From contig NZ_FOJN01000004.1 of the NCBI RefSeq assembly GCF_900111805.1, forward strand, positions 62,001 through 126,000: 64,000 bases of DNA, given 5' to 3'. Made by a program: the position numbers and the translations under genes. The DNA is from Rhodococcoides kroppenstedtii (GTDB taxonomy: Bacteria > Actinomycetota > Actinomycetes > Mycobacteriales > Mycobacteriaceae). A model generated the notes under the pieces. That model ran no database searches, was not told the origin of the DNA, and was given only the letters and a program-made list of their open reading frames with translations. Below, one piece after another: positions 43,353-52,089 of this stretch; position 1 is the stretch's first letter; every line of letters begins with the position of its first letter.

Positions 43353-44534
43353 GTGACGGACGACCCGGCAGCTTCCGTGCATCCGGTGGTCCGGGTCGGC
43401 GCGGCCTGGACCTGGCGATTGCTGGTGCTCTTCGCCGGGCTGGTCGCGCTCGGAGCCGTGGTGCAACGGCTCGAGAGCGTGGTCGTGCCCGTCGGCCTGG
43501 CCCTGCTCGCCTCCGCTCTGCTGCTGCCGTTGGTGGACTGGATGCATCGCCGCGGCATCCCGCGGGTGCTGGCCGTGGTGGTGGCGGTGCTCGGCAGCAT
43601 CGGGCTTTTGGTCGGCATCCTCACGTTCGTCGTGGAGCAGTTCATCCAGGGACTGCCCGCCCTCACCGACAAGGTCACGGGCAGCATCACCTCGGTTCAG
43701 CAGTGGCTCACGGACGGCCCGCTCCACTTCAGCCAGGATCAGATTCGCACTGCGGGCGACTCCGTCGTGCGGTCGTTGCAGTCGAACCAGGAGGCCCTCA
43801 CCTCCGGCGCCCTCACCACCGCAGCGACCATCGGGGAGATCCTGACGGGGACCCTGCTGCTGCTGTTCACCCTCATCTTCTTCCTCTACGGCGGCCAGCA
43901 GATCTGGGAGTTCGTCACCCGGCTCGCGCCGACGCGCGCGCGGCGGCGCATCCGGGTCGCCGGCAGCCAGGCCTTCGGCTCGCTGGTCGGCTACGTGCGG
44001 GCCACTGTCGTCGTCGCGGCCGCGGACGCGGTGGGCATCGGTATCGGTCTGGCCGTGCTCGGGGTGCCGCTCGCCCTCCCGCTCGCCACCCTCGTCTTCA
44101 TCGGCGCGTTCGTGCCCATCGTCGGCGCGGTCCTCACCGGATTCGTCGCCGTGCTGGTCGCCCTCGTCAGCAAGGGCCTGGTCACGGCCCTGATCGCGCT
44201 CGCGATCGTGGTGGCCGTCATGCAGTTGGAAGGGCACGTCCTCCAGCCGCTGCTGCTCGGCCGCGCCGTGCGCATCCATCCGCTCGCCGTGGTGCTCGCC
44301 ATCGCGACCGGCATCGTCTTCGCCGGCATCATCGGCGGTCTGCTGGCCGTGCCGCTGGTCGCGATGGCCAACACCGCGGTGCGATCGCTGCTCGCCGACG
44401 ACCCCGAGGAGGCGTACGACGCGATCGCCGAGTCCGACCCGTCCCAGCCGATGTTCCCCGCCGACGCCGCCGATCCCGTCCCCGGGACGGCGCGGCTGCG
44501 AAAGGGTGAGATCGACGGCGACACCGACGACTGA
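43353..44534 (+). CDS. AI-2E family transporter (TqsA/PerM-like)
   Basis: A 393-residue membrane protein of the AI-2E exporter family: two N-terminal segments, a large extracytoplasmic helical region (VEQFIQGLPALTDKVTGSITSVQQW), then five to six segments with GTLLLLFTLIFFLYGGQQIW and VLQPLLLGRAVRIHPLAVVLAIATG. The last 55 residues are acidic and cytosolic. The family includes antiporters and putative exporters of small organics; actual AI-2 transport is unlikely to be the role here. The GTG at 43353 is preceded by TACGCT (43341-43346) with a 6-base gap (leaderless). The end overlaps the histidine kinase gene by 29 bases. Confidence 0.87.
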   Translation: MTDDPAASVHPVVRVGAAWTWRLLVLFAGLVALGAVVQRLESVVVPVGLALLASALLLPLVDWMHRRGIPRVLAVVVAVLGSIGLLVGILTFVVEQFIQGLPALTDKVTGSITSVQQWLTDGPLHFSQDQIRTAGDSVVRSLQSNQEALTSGALTTAATIGEILTGTLLLLFTLIFFLYGGQQIWEFVTRLAPTRARRRIRVAGSQAFGSLVGYVRATVVVAAADAVGIGIGLAVLGVPLALPLATLVFIGAFVPIVGAVLTGFVAVLVALVSKGLVTALIALAIVVAVMQLEGHVLQPLLLGRAVRIHPLAVVLAIATGIVFAGIIGGLLAVPLVAMANTAVRSLLADDPEEAYDAIAESDPSQPMFPADAADPVPGTARLRKGEIDGDTDD

Positions 44535-45648
44535 CCCCTCCGGTGCCGACGCGCCCCTGTGGCGCGCCGCGGCGGCCTTCCGGCTGCTCACCGTGATCTA
44601 CGCGGTGGGCTTCCACCTGGTGGTGTACCAGCAGTACGACGCCACGCTCGTGTCGCACGTCCTCGTCGCCGTGGTGGTCCTCTGGTCCGGCGTCTCGGTG
44701 GTCGCCGCCGTCACTCCGGCCGTTCGGCCCGCCATCGTCGTGGCGGACCAGGTGGTCACACTGGGCCTGATCGTCTCGACGGTGACGGTCGCCGGCCCCG
44801 ACTGGCGACGCGACCACCAGGTGCTCCCCACGACGATCTGGGTGGCGGGCGCCGTCGTCGCCGCCGCGCTGCTCGGCGGTCCGCGCATCGGCGTCGCCTC
44901 CGCCCTGACGATGACCGTCGCGATCGCTCTCGTGCGCGGGACCCTCGACGCCGATCTGTGGCGCGACTCCACCGGGCCGATCCTGGTGTCCGTCGGGCTG
45001 GCGCTGGGCCTGGCCGCGCGCATCGCCCGGTCCGCGCGGGCCCGACTCGACGAGGCCGTCGCCCTCGCCGCCGCCACGGCCGAGCGGGAGCGGCTCGCGC
45101 GGGAAGTGCACGACGGGGTGTTGCAGGTACTTGCTCTGGTCAACCGGCGCGGTCGAGAGCTCGGCGGTCCGGCCGCGGAGCTCGGCACGCTTGCCGCCGA
45201 GCAGGAGCGCGCGCTCCGGGACCTGTTGTCCGGCAGCGTATCCCGCGTCACGGGGGATGGTTCGCGTACCGACCTCACGGCCGACGTGCGGGCGGCGGTG
45301 GGACCGACGGTGACCGTCGCGGCACCGTCCGACCCGGTGACCGTCACGGCCGACGTGGGCCGAGAAGTGGTGGCCGCCGTCGTGGCGGCCGTGGACAACG
45401 CCCACCGACACGCACCGGGCGCGGCGGTCTACGTCTCGATCGAGGACGACGCCGGCACGGTGGTGGTCGGCGTGCGGGACGACGGGCCGGGGGTCGACCC
45501 CGCGCGTCTGGCGGCCGCTCGTACCGAGGGCAGGCTGGGCGTCGCGGCATCGATCGTCGGCCGCCTCGACGCGATCGGGGGACGGGCCGAGATGATCTCG
45601 GCGCCCGGGGAAGGAACGGAATGGGAACTGACGGTACCGAATCCGTGA
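44506..45648 (+). CDS. Sensor histidine kinase, HisKA_3 (NarX-like/MacS) type
   Basis: A 380-residue membrane sensor kinase. Four to five hydrophobic segments fill residues 25-170, then a HisKA_3 helix pair with the phospho-acceptor His202 in AREVHDGVLQVL, and an HATPase domain with NAHRHA and VRDDGPGVD. No extracellular loop is large enough for a separate ligand domain, so the signal is probably read in the membrane. It overlaps the AI-2E gene by 29 bases and the response regulator gene by 28. The GTG at 44506 lies close behind AAAGG. Cognate partner: the next gene. Confidence 0.88.
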   Translation: MRSTATPTTDPSGADAPLWRAAAAFRLLTVIYAVGFHLVVYQQYDATLVSHVLVAVVVLWSGVSVVAAVTPAVRPAIVVADQVVTLGLIVSTVTVAGPDWRRDHQVLPTTIWVAGAVVAAALLGGPRIGVASALTMTVAIALVRGTLDADLWRDSTGPILVSVGLALGLAARIARSARARLDEAVALAAATAERERLAREVHDGVLQVLALVNRRGRELGGPAAELGTLAAEQERALRDLLSGSVSRVTGDGSRTDLTADVRAAVGPTVTVAAPSDPVTVTADVGREVVAAVVAAVDNAHRHAPGAAVYVSIEDDAGTVVVGVRDDGPGVDPARLAAARTEGRLGVAASIVGRLDAIGGRAEMISAPGEGTEWELTVPNP

Positions 45649-46283
45649 TCACGGTCATGGTGGTCGACGACCATCCGCTCTGGCGTGACGGCGTCGCACG
45701 CGATCTCACCGCGCGGGGATTCGAGGTGGTGGCGACGGCCGACGGCGAGTCCGCGGCGGCGCGTCGGGCCGCGGTGACGAGCCCCGACGTCGTCCTCATG
45801 GACATGAACCTCGCGGAGGGCGACGGGGCGTCGGCGACGGCGGCGGTGCTCGCCGCGTCGCCGCGGAGTCGAGTACTCGTGCTGTCCGCGTCGGGCGAGC
45901 GTGACGACGTCCTCGCGGCCGTGAAGGCCGGAGCCACAGGCTATCTGGTCAAGAGTGCGTCGGCCGAGGAACTCGAGGCCGCGGTGCGCACCACCGCGAA
46001 CGGCGACGCGGTGTTCACGCCGGGGCTGGCCGGGCTCGTCCTCGGCGAGTACCGACGCGTGGCCGCCGGCCCCGAAACTCCGCCGCTCGAGCACAGCCTG
46101 TCCGCGCGGGAGACCGAGGTACTGCGCATGGTGTCGAAAGGGCTGACCGCCAAGCAGATCGGTGAGCGGCTGCACGTCAGCCACCGCACGGTGGAGAACC
46201 ACGTGCAGTCGACCCTGCGCAAACTGCACCTGGCCAACCGGGTGGAGCTGACGCGGTGGGCGGTCGAGCGGGGGCTCGACTGA
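45621..46283 (+). CDS. NarL/LuxR-type response regulator
   Basis: A 220-residue response regulator with a receiver domain (acid pair Asp16-Asp17, phospho-acceptor Asp61 in VVLMDMNLAEGDG, Lys in GYLVKS) and a C-terminal LuxR-type helix-turn-helix (LSARETEVLRMVSKGLTAKQIGERLHVSHRTVENHVQSTLRKL). The ATG at 45621 is chosen for AAGGA with a 5-base spacer; a GTG at 45645 overlapping the kinase stop is the alternative. It forms a two-component pair with the overlapping kinase gene. Target genes are not apparent; the DUF1707 gene downstream has its own promoter. Confidence 0.92.
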   Translation: MGTDGTESVITVMVVDDHPLWRDGVARDLTARGFEVVATADGESAAARRAAVTSPDVVLMDMNLAEGDGASATAAVLAASPRSRVLVLSASGERDDVLAAVKAGATGYLVKSASAEELEAAVRTTANGDAVFTPGLAGLVLGEYRRVAAGPETPPLEHSLSARETEVLRMVSKGLTAKQIGERLHVSHRTVENHVQSTLRKLHLANRVELTRWAVERGLD

Positions 46284-46342
46284 GCGTGTCCGACGGTGCT
46301 CGGCGGGATCACGGGGAACGGACGGATCGGTATCCTGGCCGC

Positions 46343-46957
46343 ATGGACGACAGGGACCTGCGGGTGAGCGATGCCGAACGGAACCATGTGGGCGAACTGC
46401 TGCAGCGGGCCGTGGGCCAGGGGATGTTGTCCCTCGGCGAGTACACCGAGCGGATGGACACCGCCCTGGCCGCGAAGACGCGCGGCGAGCTCAACGCCGT
46501 TCTGGTCGACCTGCCGGGTATCCGGATCTCGGGTTCGACTGCCCCGGAGACGATCTCGCGCGGGTCGGTGGTGTCGTCCGTCGGCGGCGCGGACGAAGCC
46601 ACGGTGAAGGCGACGTTGTCGTCGGTCACCCGGTCCGGCGCGTGGGACGTGCCCCGTCTGCTGCGCGTGCGGTCCCGCCTGGGCTCGGTGACGCTGAACT
46701 TCGCCGACGCCACCGTGCACTCGTCGACCGTCGTCATCGAGGTGGACGACTACATGAGCTCCATCTCGATCGTCGTGCCGGAAGGCGTGTCGGTGAACAT
46801 GGACGGCCTGCAGGCCGTGGCGGGCAGCGCCGACAACAAGGTGCGCGGTCGCCGCGACGACAGCTCCCTGCACCTCGAGATCCGCGGGCGGACCCGCATG
46901 GGTTCGGTGACGGCCAAGCACCCGTTCGGCGTCACCATCAAGCGCATGCTCGGCTGA
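46343..46957 (+). CDS. DUF1707 domain protein with C-terminal LiaF-like beta domain
   Basis: A 204-residue protein. The N-terminal DUF1707 helix bundle reads LRVSDAERNHVGELLQRAVGQGMLSLGEYTERMDTALAAKTRGELNAVLVDLPG, which fits the family closely. The C-terminal part is a beta-rich repeat domain (SRLGSVTLNFADATVHSSTVVIEVDDYMSSISIVVPEGVSV) like the cell-wall-stress-sensing LiaF C-terminus. No membrane segment. TATCCT (46331-46336) lies six bases before ATG 46343, so the mRNA is leaderless and independent of the two-component operon. Proteins of this type often accompany envelope-stress systems, which agrees with the adjacent kinase-regulator pair. Confidence 0.87.
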   Translation: MDDRDLRVSDAERNHVGELLQRAVGQGMLSLGEYTERMDTALAAKTRGELNAVLVDLPGIRISGSTAPETISRGSVVSSVGGADEATVKATLSSVTRSGAWDVPRLLRVRSRLGSVTLNFADATVHSSTVVIEVDDYMSSISIVVPEGVSVNMDGLQAVAGSADNKVRGRRDDSSLHLEIRGRTRMGSVTAKHPFGVTIKRMLG

Positions 46958-46971
46958 CGCTCGCCCCCCAA

Positions 46972-47101
46972 CTGCGCGGGTTCTGGTCACCTGCACGGGT
47001 TGCAACCGGTGAGGATGGCGGAAACCCGAGCAGGTCGACACCTGCGCGGGTTCTGGTCACCTGCACGGGTTGCAACCGGTGAGGATGGCGGAAACCCGAG
47101 C
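46972..47101. repeat. Tandem pair of a 60-bp palindromic element (period 70)
   Basis: Identical 60-base blocks occupy 46972-47031 and 47042-47101, separated by ten bases. Each contains nested symmetry: outer CGGGTT/AACCCG, then TCACC/GGTGA, around the perfect palindrome GGTTGCAACC. It lies in the 226-base gap between the DUF1707 and DUF2339 genes and encodes nothing recognisable. The form resembles a repetitive extragenic palindromic (REP-like) element. Confidence 0.85.
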
Positions 47102-47183
47102 GAGAGCCACTCGAGTAGTCGCCGGGCGCGACTGCGTAGTTTCCCCCATTCCGGGTGGCGGTGGACCGGGCGAGCATCGAGTC

Positions 47184-49016
47184 ATGACTCCTCACGCTCC
47201 CGACCCACGCGCCGTCCAGGCTCTGGCCGGCGAGGTCGCCCTCTTGCATCAGCGTCTCGGCCGCGTCGCCCACGACCTCGCCCGTCTCGCCCAGCCCCCG
47301 CAGCCCGTCCCACATGCGCTGCCCGCTCGGCCCGTACCCCCGCCGCCGGCCGGTCCGCCGCCGCAGTACCGGCAGGCGACCCCAACCCGTCCGACTGCTC
47401 CGTCCACACCCCCCGCGCCGACCGTTCCCTGGTGGCAGCGCGACGGCGTCGTCAGCCGCCTCCTCGCGATCGCCGGCGCCGCGGTGACTCTCGTCGGCGT
47501 CGTGATGCTTGTCGTCCTTGCCGCTCGCGCGGGCTGGTTCGGCCCGCCGCTGCGCGTCGCGTCCGGTGTCGCCGTCTCGGCGGGTCTGCTCGGTGCCGCG
47601 TTCCGAGTGGTGAACCGGCCGGGCGGTCGCATCGGCGCCGTCGCCTCGGCCGCAGCCGGTTTCGCCGGTCTCTACCTGTCCGTCGCCGCCGTCACCGCCC
47701 TGTACGGGTGGGTGGCCGCTCCCGTCGGCATCGTTCTCGGACTGGGGATCGCCGCGCTCGGCGTCGCCGTGTCGCTGCGATGGTCCTCCGAACTGCTCGC
47801 CGTCCTCGTGGTTCTCGGGGTGGCACTCCTCGCGCCGGTCGTCACCGGCGGTCTGTCTGCCGCCCTGCTGGTGGCTCTGGTCGTCGTCCATCTCGCGACC
47901 GTGCCGGTCGACGCCACGCGCTCGTGGACGATGTTGCGGGCCGTACGCACGGCGCCGGTGGTGCTCGCCCTCGCCGCCGTGGCCGCGACCGTCGCGGTCG
48001 GTGCGGACGGCCCCCGTGTGCCGATCCTGTTCGTGGCGCTGGCCGCGTTCGGCGGCGCCGTGGCGTCGGCTCGGCTGGTGCTGCAGCGGGTTCCGACCGA
48101 CGTGACCACGCTGGCCGCCGTCGTGAGCACCGCGGGCACGCTCCTCGCGGCGGCGAGTCTCCTCGACCGCCCGGTCACCACCGTCGTCGCGACCGGAGTG
48201 GCGCTGACCACCGGCTGGTTCCTCCTGCAGGGCGAGCGCCCGGCGTCGACGCGTATCGCCTTCGCGCTGCCGACCGCACTCGCAGCGACGGTGGCCGTCG
48301 TGGCCGCCACCCCCGGCGACCTCGCCTTCCCTGCTCTCCTGGCGGTGGCGTGCGTGACGATGATCGCCGCGCATCGTCTCGGATCGCTTCCCCTGTACGG
48401 GGTCGGTGTTGCTCTCTCCGTGGCGGGCGTGGCCGGCTACGCCGACGCCTGGTCGCTGGATGCCACGCTCTCGCCCGCCCTCGCCGTCACGCTCGACGGC
48501 TGGGCGCTCGTCGGGGCCGTTGCCGCGGTCGCGACCGCGGTCACCGGCAGCGTCGTCGGCCTGCGAGTGCTGCGTGACGACGCGGTGCGCGTGATCGTCG
48601 CCGGGTGCTTCGCGGTGGTCGGCCTGGCAGCCGCGGTGACCACCGCCGTCGTGAGCGGCGCACTGCTCGCCGGCCGGGCGGGCGCGGTGGCCGGGCACGG
48701 TGTCGGCACGGTGGTGTGGACCGGGCTGGCCGTCGCTCTCCTGGCGCGGGGGCTCGCGCGTCCGGCCCGGGCCCGCACGTTGCCGGCGGCCGGGCTCGCC
48801 GTGGCGGGTGCGGCGTTGGCCAAGCTGTTCCTCTTCGACCTGTCCGCCACCGGCGGGGTCACCCGCGCGGTCGCCTTCCTGCTGGCCGGCGGACTGCTCC
48901 TCGCGGCGGGAACGCGTTACGCGCGGGTGTTCGCCGAGCGGCTGGGGGCAGGTCCGACCGACGGGCCTGCCGGCCCTACTGCCGACGCTGACGCGCGAGC
49001 AGCTCGCTCACACTGA
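47184..49016 (+). CDS. DUF2339 polytopic membrane protein
   Basis: A 610-residue membrane protein: a cytosolic N-terminus with a short helix (AVQALAGEVALLHQRLGRVAHDLARL) and a Pro-rich linker (residues 45-85), then about eighteen to twenty closely packed hydrophobic segments, the DUF2339 pattern. The late conserved stretch AKLFLFDLSATGGVTRAVAFLLAGGLLLAAG is typical. Function unknown; similar proteins occur next to envelope genes. ATG 47184 was chosen; an in-frame extension to 47070 runs through the repeat and was rejected. The 3' end overlaps the convergent mmpL3 end by 41 bases. Confidence 0.83.
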   Translation: MTPHAPDPRAVQALAGEVALLHQRLGRVAHDLARLAQPPQPVPHALPARPVPPPPAGPPPQYRQATPTRPTAPSTPPAPTVPWWQRDGVVSRLLAIAGAAVTLVGVVMLVVLAARAGWFGPPLRVASGVAVSAGLLGAAFRVVNRPGGRIGAVASAAAGFAGLYLSVAAVTALYGWVAAPVGIVLGLGIAALGVAVSLRWSSELLAVLVVLGVALLAPVVTGGLSAALLVALVVVHLATVPVDATRSWTMLRAVRTAPVVLALAAVAATVAVGADGPRVPILFVALAAFGGAVASARLVLQRVPTDVTTLAAVVSTAGTLLAAASLLDRPVTTVVATGVALTTGWFLLQGERPASTRIAFALPTALAATVAVVAATPGDLAFPALLAVACVTMIAAHRLGSLPLYGVGVALSVAGVAGYADAWSLDATLSPALAVTLDGWALVGAVAAVATAVTGSVVGLRVLRDDAVRVIVAGCFAVVGLAAAVTTAVVSGALLAGRAGAVAGHGVGTVVWTGLAVALLARGLARPARARTLPAAGLAVAGAALAKLFLFDLSATGGVTRAVAFLLAGGLLLAAGTRYARVFAERLGAGPTDGPAGPTADADARAARSH

Positions 49017-52000
49017 TCGCACCCGACTGCCCGTGATGCCGACCGCCGGACTCCGACTCCGTCGCACGTCGACCTCCGTTGTCGTCCTCACGGGCACGAC
49101 GGCGTCCGCCGGTGGACGCGGTCGGCTCGGAGTTCGCCGGTTCGGACGTCACCTCGTTCGGCGACGACTCGGTCGGCGTCGGCTCGTCGTACGACGAGCC
49201 CTCGGGCCGGTCGGTGTCGTCCGGCGCGGGTCTCCGGTCCCGGGTCCGCGGCGCCTCGGCGGGCGGGGTGGCGGGAGTCTCCGGACGGCCGAGTCGCAGG
49301 TCGGCGATCCAGGCGTCGATGTCGTCGGTGTCGCGCCGGGGAGTCGTGCTTCCGGACGCACTGTCCGGGGAGCGCCGAGAACCGTTCGAGCCGTTCGACC
49401 CGGATCCCTGCGAGGACCCGCTCGAGGCAGACCCGTTCGACGCAGTGCCCGTCGACGCGGAGCCGTTCGAGCCGCTGCCGTTGGAACCGCTGCCGTTGGA
49501 GCCGTTCACGCCGGTTGCGTGATCGCTCCGCGCGGACGGCTCGGGACGCGCGGGGGTGCGTCGCTCGACGGCGGGGGAGCGGAGTTCGGCGAGCCAACTC
49601 TCGATCGGCCGCGGCGTCTCCGGGCGGGGAGCCGCGTCCGCGCCGGGGGAATCAGCGTCGGCCTGGTCGGCGCGAGCGGGCGCCGGCCGGGTGGGCTCGA
49701 CCCGTGCCGGCTTCGGGCGGTCGGCCATGGTCTGGTCCTGCACAGCGCGGTCCTGCACAGCGCGGTCCTGCACAGCGCGGTCCTGCGACGGGCGGTCCTG
49801 CCCGGCCCTGGCCGGTTCCGGCCGGGCCGGCGGGGCGACGGTCCGCGGGATCGGCTGGGTGAGCGGTTCGCGGGCCCGGATCGGCTCGCGCACCCGCGCG
49901 GGCGGCGGGGCGGACCCGATGGCCACCACCTCGGGGACGTCGGCGGGCATCCGGTCGTCGTCGAGGATCGGCTCGCCGAGCCCCATCTTCTCCTGCAGGC
50001 GCTTCATCCACTGCGGAGCCCACCAGCAGTCGTCACCGAGCAGCTTCATGGTGGCCGGGACCAGGAACATCCGGATCAGGGTCGCGTCCACGATCAGCGC
50101 GAAGATCATGCCGTAGGCGATGTATTTCATCATCACCAGATCGGAGAACGCGAACGCCCCGGTGACCACGATGAGGATGAGCGCGGCCGCGGTGATGATG
50201 CGACCGGTGTGGGAGGTGCCCACGCGGATGGCCTCGGAGGTGCTGGCGCCGCGCGCGCGGGCCTCGACCATGCGGGAGAGCAGGAACACCTCGTAGTCGG
50301 TCGAGAGACCGAAGATGATCGCGATGATCAACACCAGCACCGGCGCCATGATCGGGCCGGGCGTGAAGTTCAGCAGTTCGGCCCCGACGCCGTCGACGAA
50401 GATGAACGTCAGGAAGCCCAGTGTCGCGCCGAGCCCCAAGGTGGTCATGAGGATGGCCTTGAGGGGCAGGACCAGCGAGCCGAACGTGAGGAACATCAGC
50501 AGGGTGGTCACCAGGACCACCAGCGTCGCCATGAGCGGGAGCCGGTCGATCAGCGCCGCGATGGAGTCCTGCTCGATGGCCGGGGTGCCGCCCACGGAGA
50601 GCCGGACGCCGTCGGGAATGTCGATGGACCGGATGTAATCGATGGCCGGGGAGGAGACGTTGCGGTCGACCAGACCCGCCTTGAGCACGGCGACGCCGTT
50701 CTCGTTGCGTTCGATGGAGAAGCGTTCGACCAGGCCGGGGGCGTTGGACGCCTCGCGAAGCACTGCGCCGAGCTGCGGGCCCTCGGCGTTCTCGAGCACG
50801 ATCTTCAGCGGTTCGGTCCGATAGGACGGGAAGTTCTCGTCGAAGACGTTCTGCGCGACGCGGGTGGGGTTGTCCGGCGGCAGGTACGTCTCGTTGATGC
50901 CGCCGAACTTGATGGACCCGACGGGCAGGGTGATGAGCAGCAGACCCAGCACGATCGGCACGGTCACCTTGATCGGGTTGCGCATCACCCAGCGCGTCAG
51001 CCGACCCCACCGGCCGGACTCGATCTCCTCGGTGGTCTTGGTCTTTCGCATGCTCTTCAGACCCAGCATGTCGATGCGCTTGCCCAGCACCGAGAGCATC
51101 GCGGGCAGGATCGTGATGGCCGTCAGCGCGGCGAGCGCGACCGTGGAGATCGCACCGAACGCGACCGACTTGAGGAAGCCCTGCGGGAACAGCAGGAGCC
51201 CGCCGAGGCTGGCGACGATCATCGTCGCGGAGAACACGACCGTCCGGCCCGCCGTCATGACCGAGCGTTGGACGGCCTGGCCCGTCGTGCGTCCGTCGGC
51301 GAGTTCCTCGCGGAACCGACTGACGATGAACAGGGCGTAGTCGATCGCGAGCCCGAGGCCGATCAGCGACACCACGGGCGCGACGAAGCTGTTGACCGGG
51401 ACGAAGTTGGTGAAGAACCGCACCATGCCGTTGGCGGCGACGACCGTCAGACCGCCGATGACCAGCGGGAGAGCCGCGGCGACGACACCGCCGAACACGA
51501 AGAAGAGGAGGACACCGACCACCGGGATGGCGAGCAACTCCATGCGCTTGATGTCGCCCGCCATGGTGTCGTTCAGGGCGCCCGCGATGGGCTGCAGACC
51601 GGCCAACTGCACGTCGACGCCGGGAATCTCGAAGGCGTCCTTCACGTCGCGGAAGTTGTTGGTCAGTTCGGTGTCGTTGTCGCCGACGATCGCGAACGTG
51701 GCGATCGCCTTGGTCTTGTCCGGCGACGCCAGCGCGGGGAGGCGCTGCTGAAAGTAGCTGACGTTGATCTTGGCGATCTTGTCCGGATGCTCGGCGACCA
51801 TGGCGTTCTGGGCGTCGGCGATGGTGCGGGTGAAGTCCGGATCGTCCACCGTCGACCCCGCGGGAGCGGTGTAGAGCGCGACGACGTCACCGGAACTGTC
51901 CCGGCCGAAGGTGCCGTCCGCGGTGCGCGCGGCGTGCACGGACTCCGACCCCGGATCGTCCCACCCGCTCTGGCTCAGGTGGTCGTTCAGGCTCGCGCCG

Positions 52001-52089
52001 TACGCGGCGAGACCGAGCAGGAACGCCACCATGACCCCGAGCACGGTGAACCGTGACCGGTGGACCAGGTCCCCCCATCTCGAGAACAC
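48976..52089 (-). CDS. mmpL3: MmpL3-type RND transporter, trehalose monomycolate flippase
   Basis: A 1037-residue RND-superfamily transporter that in mycobacteria moves trehalose monomycolate across the plasma membrane for mycomembrane assembly. It has twelve membrane segments in two repeats with two extracytoplasmic domains. The proton-relay Asp-Tyr pairs are present: Asp250-Tyr251 (GLAIDYALF) and Asp598-Tyr599 (GLSTDYEVF). A cytosolic tail of about 345 residues follows, much of it low-complexity: AVQDR repeats, Ser/Gly/Asn-rich runs and a final conserved-looking ISVSELLARQRRQ. The tail makes it longer than M. tuberculosis MmpL3 (944). AAGGAG precedes the GTG start, which directly abuts the NYN gene's stop. 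Identity is backed by the NYN-trmB neighbours. Confidence 0.93.
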   Translation of the reverse strand: MFSRWGDLVHRSRFTVLGVMVAFLLGLAAYGASLNDHLSQSGWDDPGSESVHAARTADGTFGRDSSGDVVALYTAPAGSTVDDPDFTRTIADAQNAMVAEHPDKIAKINVSYFQQRLPALASPDKTKAIATFAIVGDNDTELTNNFRDVKDAFEIPGVDVQLAGLQPIAGALNDTMAGDIKRMELLAIPVVGVLLFFVFGGVVAAALPLVIGGLTVVAANGMVRFFTNFVPVNSFVAPVVSLIGLGLAIDYALFIVSRFREELADGRTTGQAVQRSVMTAGRTVVFSATMIVASLGGLLLFPQGFLKSVAFGAISTVALAALTAITILPAMLSVLGKRIDMLGLKSMRKTKTTEEIESGRWGRLTRWVMRNPIKVTVPIVLGLLLITLPVGSIKFGGINETYLPPDNPTRVAQNVFDENFPSYRTEPLKIVLENAEGPQLGAVLREASNAPGLVERFSIERNENGVAVLKAGLVDRNVSSPAIDYIRSIDIPDGVRLSVGGTPAIEQDSIAALIDRLPLMATLVVLVTTLLMFLTFGSLVLPLKAILMTTLGLGATLGFLTFIFVDGVGAELLNFTPGPIMAPVLVLIIAIIFGLSTDYEVFLLSRMVEARARGASTSEAIRVGTSHTGRIITAAALILIVVTGAFAFSDLVMMKYIAYGMIFALIVDATLIRMFLVPATMKLLGDDCWWAPQWMKRLQEKMGLGEPILDDDRMPADVPEVVAIGSAPPPARVREPIRAREPLTQPIPRTVAPPARPEPARAGQDRPSQDRAVQDRAVQDRAVQDQTMADRPKPARVEPTRPAPARADQADADSPGADAAPRPETPRPIESWLAELRSPAVERRTPARPEPSARSDHATGVNGSNGSGSNGSGSNGSASTGTASNGSASSGSSQGSGSNGSNGSRRSPDSASGSTTPRRDTDDIDAWIADLRLGRPETPATPPAEAPRTRDRRPAPDDTDRPEGSSYDEPTPTESSPNEVTSEPANSEPTASTGGRRRAREDDNGGRRATESESGGRHHGQSGAISVSELLARQRRQ
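49735..49794. repeat. Four in-frame 15-bp repeats (AVQDR) in the mmpL3 tail
   Basis: The unit GTCCTGCACAGCGCG occurs three times perfectly (49735-49779), plus a fourth diverged copy to 49794. On the coding strand it gives repeated RAVQD pentapeptides in the disordered cytosolic tail. The 15-base period preserves frame on expansion or loss. Confidence 0.85.

Noticed and set aside
46972..47101. CRISPR-like array at the 60-bp repeats
   Set aside because: Only two copies, repeat too long, a 10-base spacer, and no cas genes nearby.
47070..47183. N-terminal extension of the DUF2339 gene
   Set aside because: The extension is translated repeat DNA; the same peptide would be read from the first repeat copy as well, and it has no similarity to the family N-terminus.
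48700..52056. 1118-codon plus-strand open frame opposite mmpL3
   Set aside because: Translation is a Gly/Asp/His/Arg-rich shadow; the minus strand encodes an unmistakable twelve-segment MmpL3 protein.
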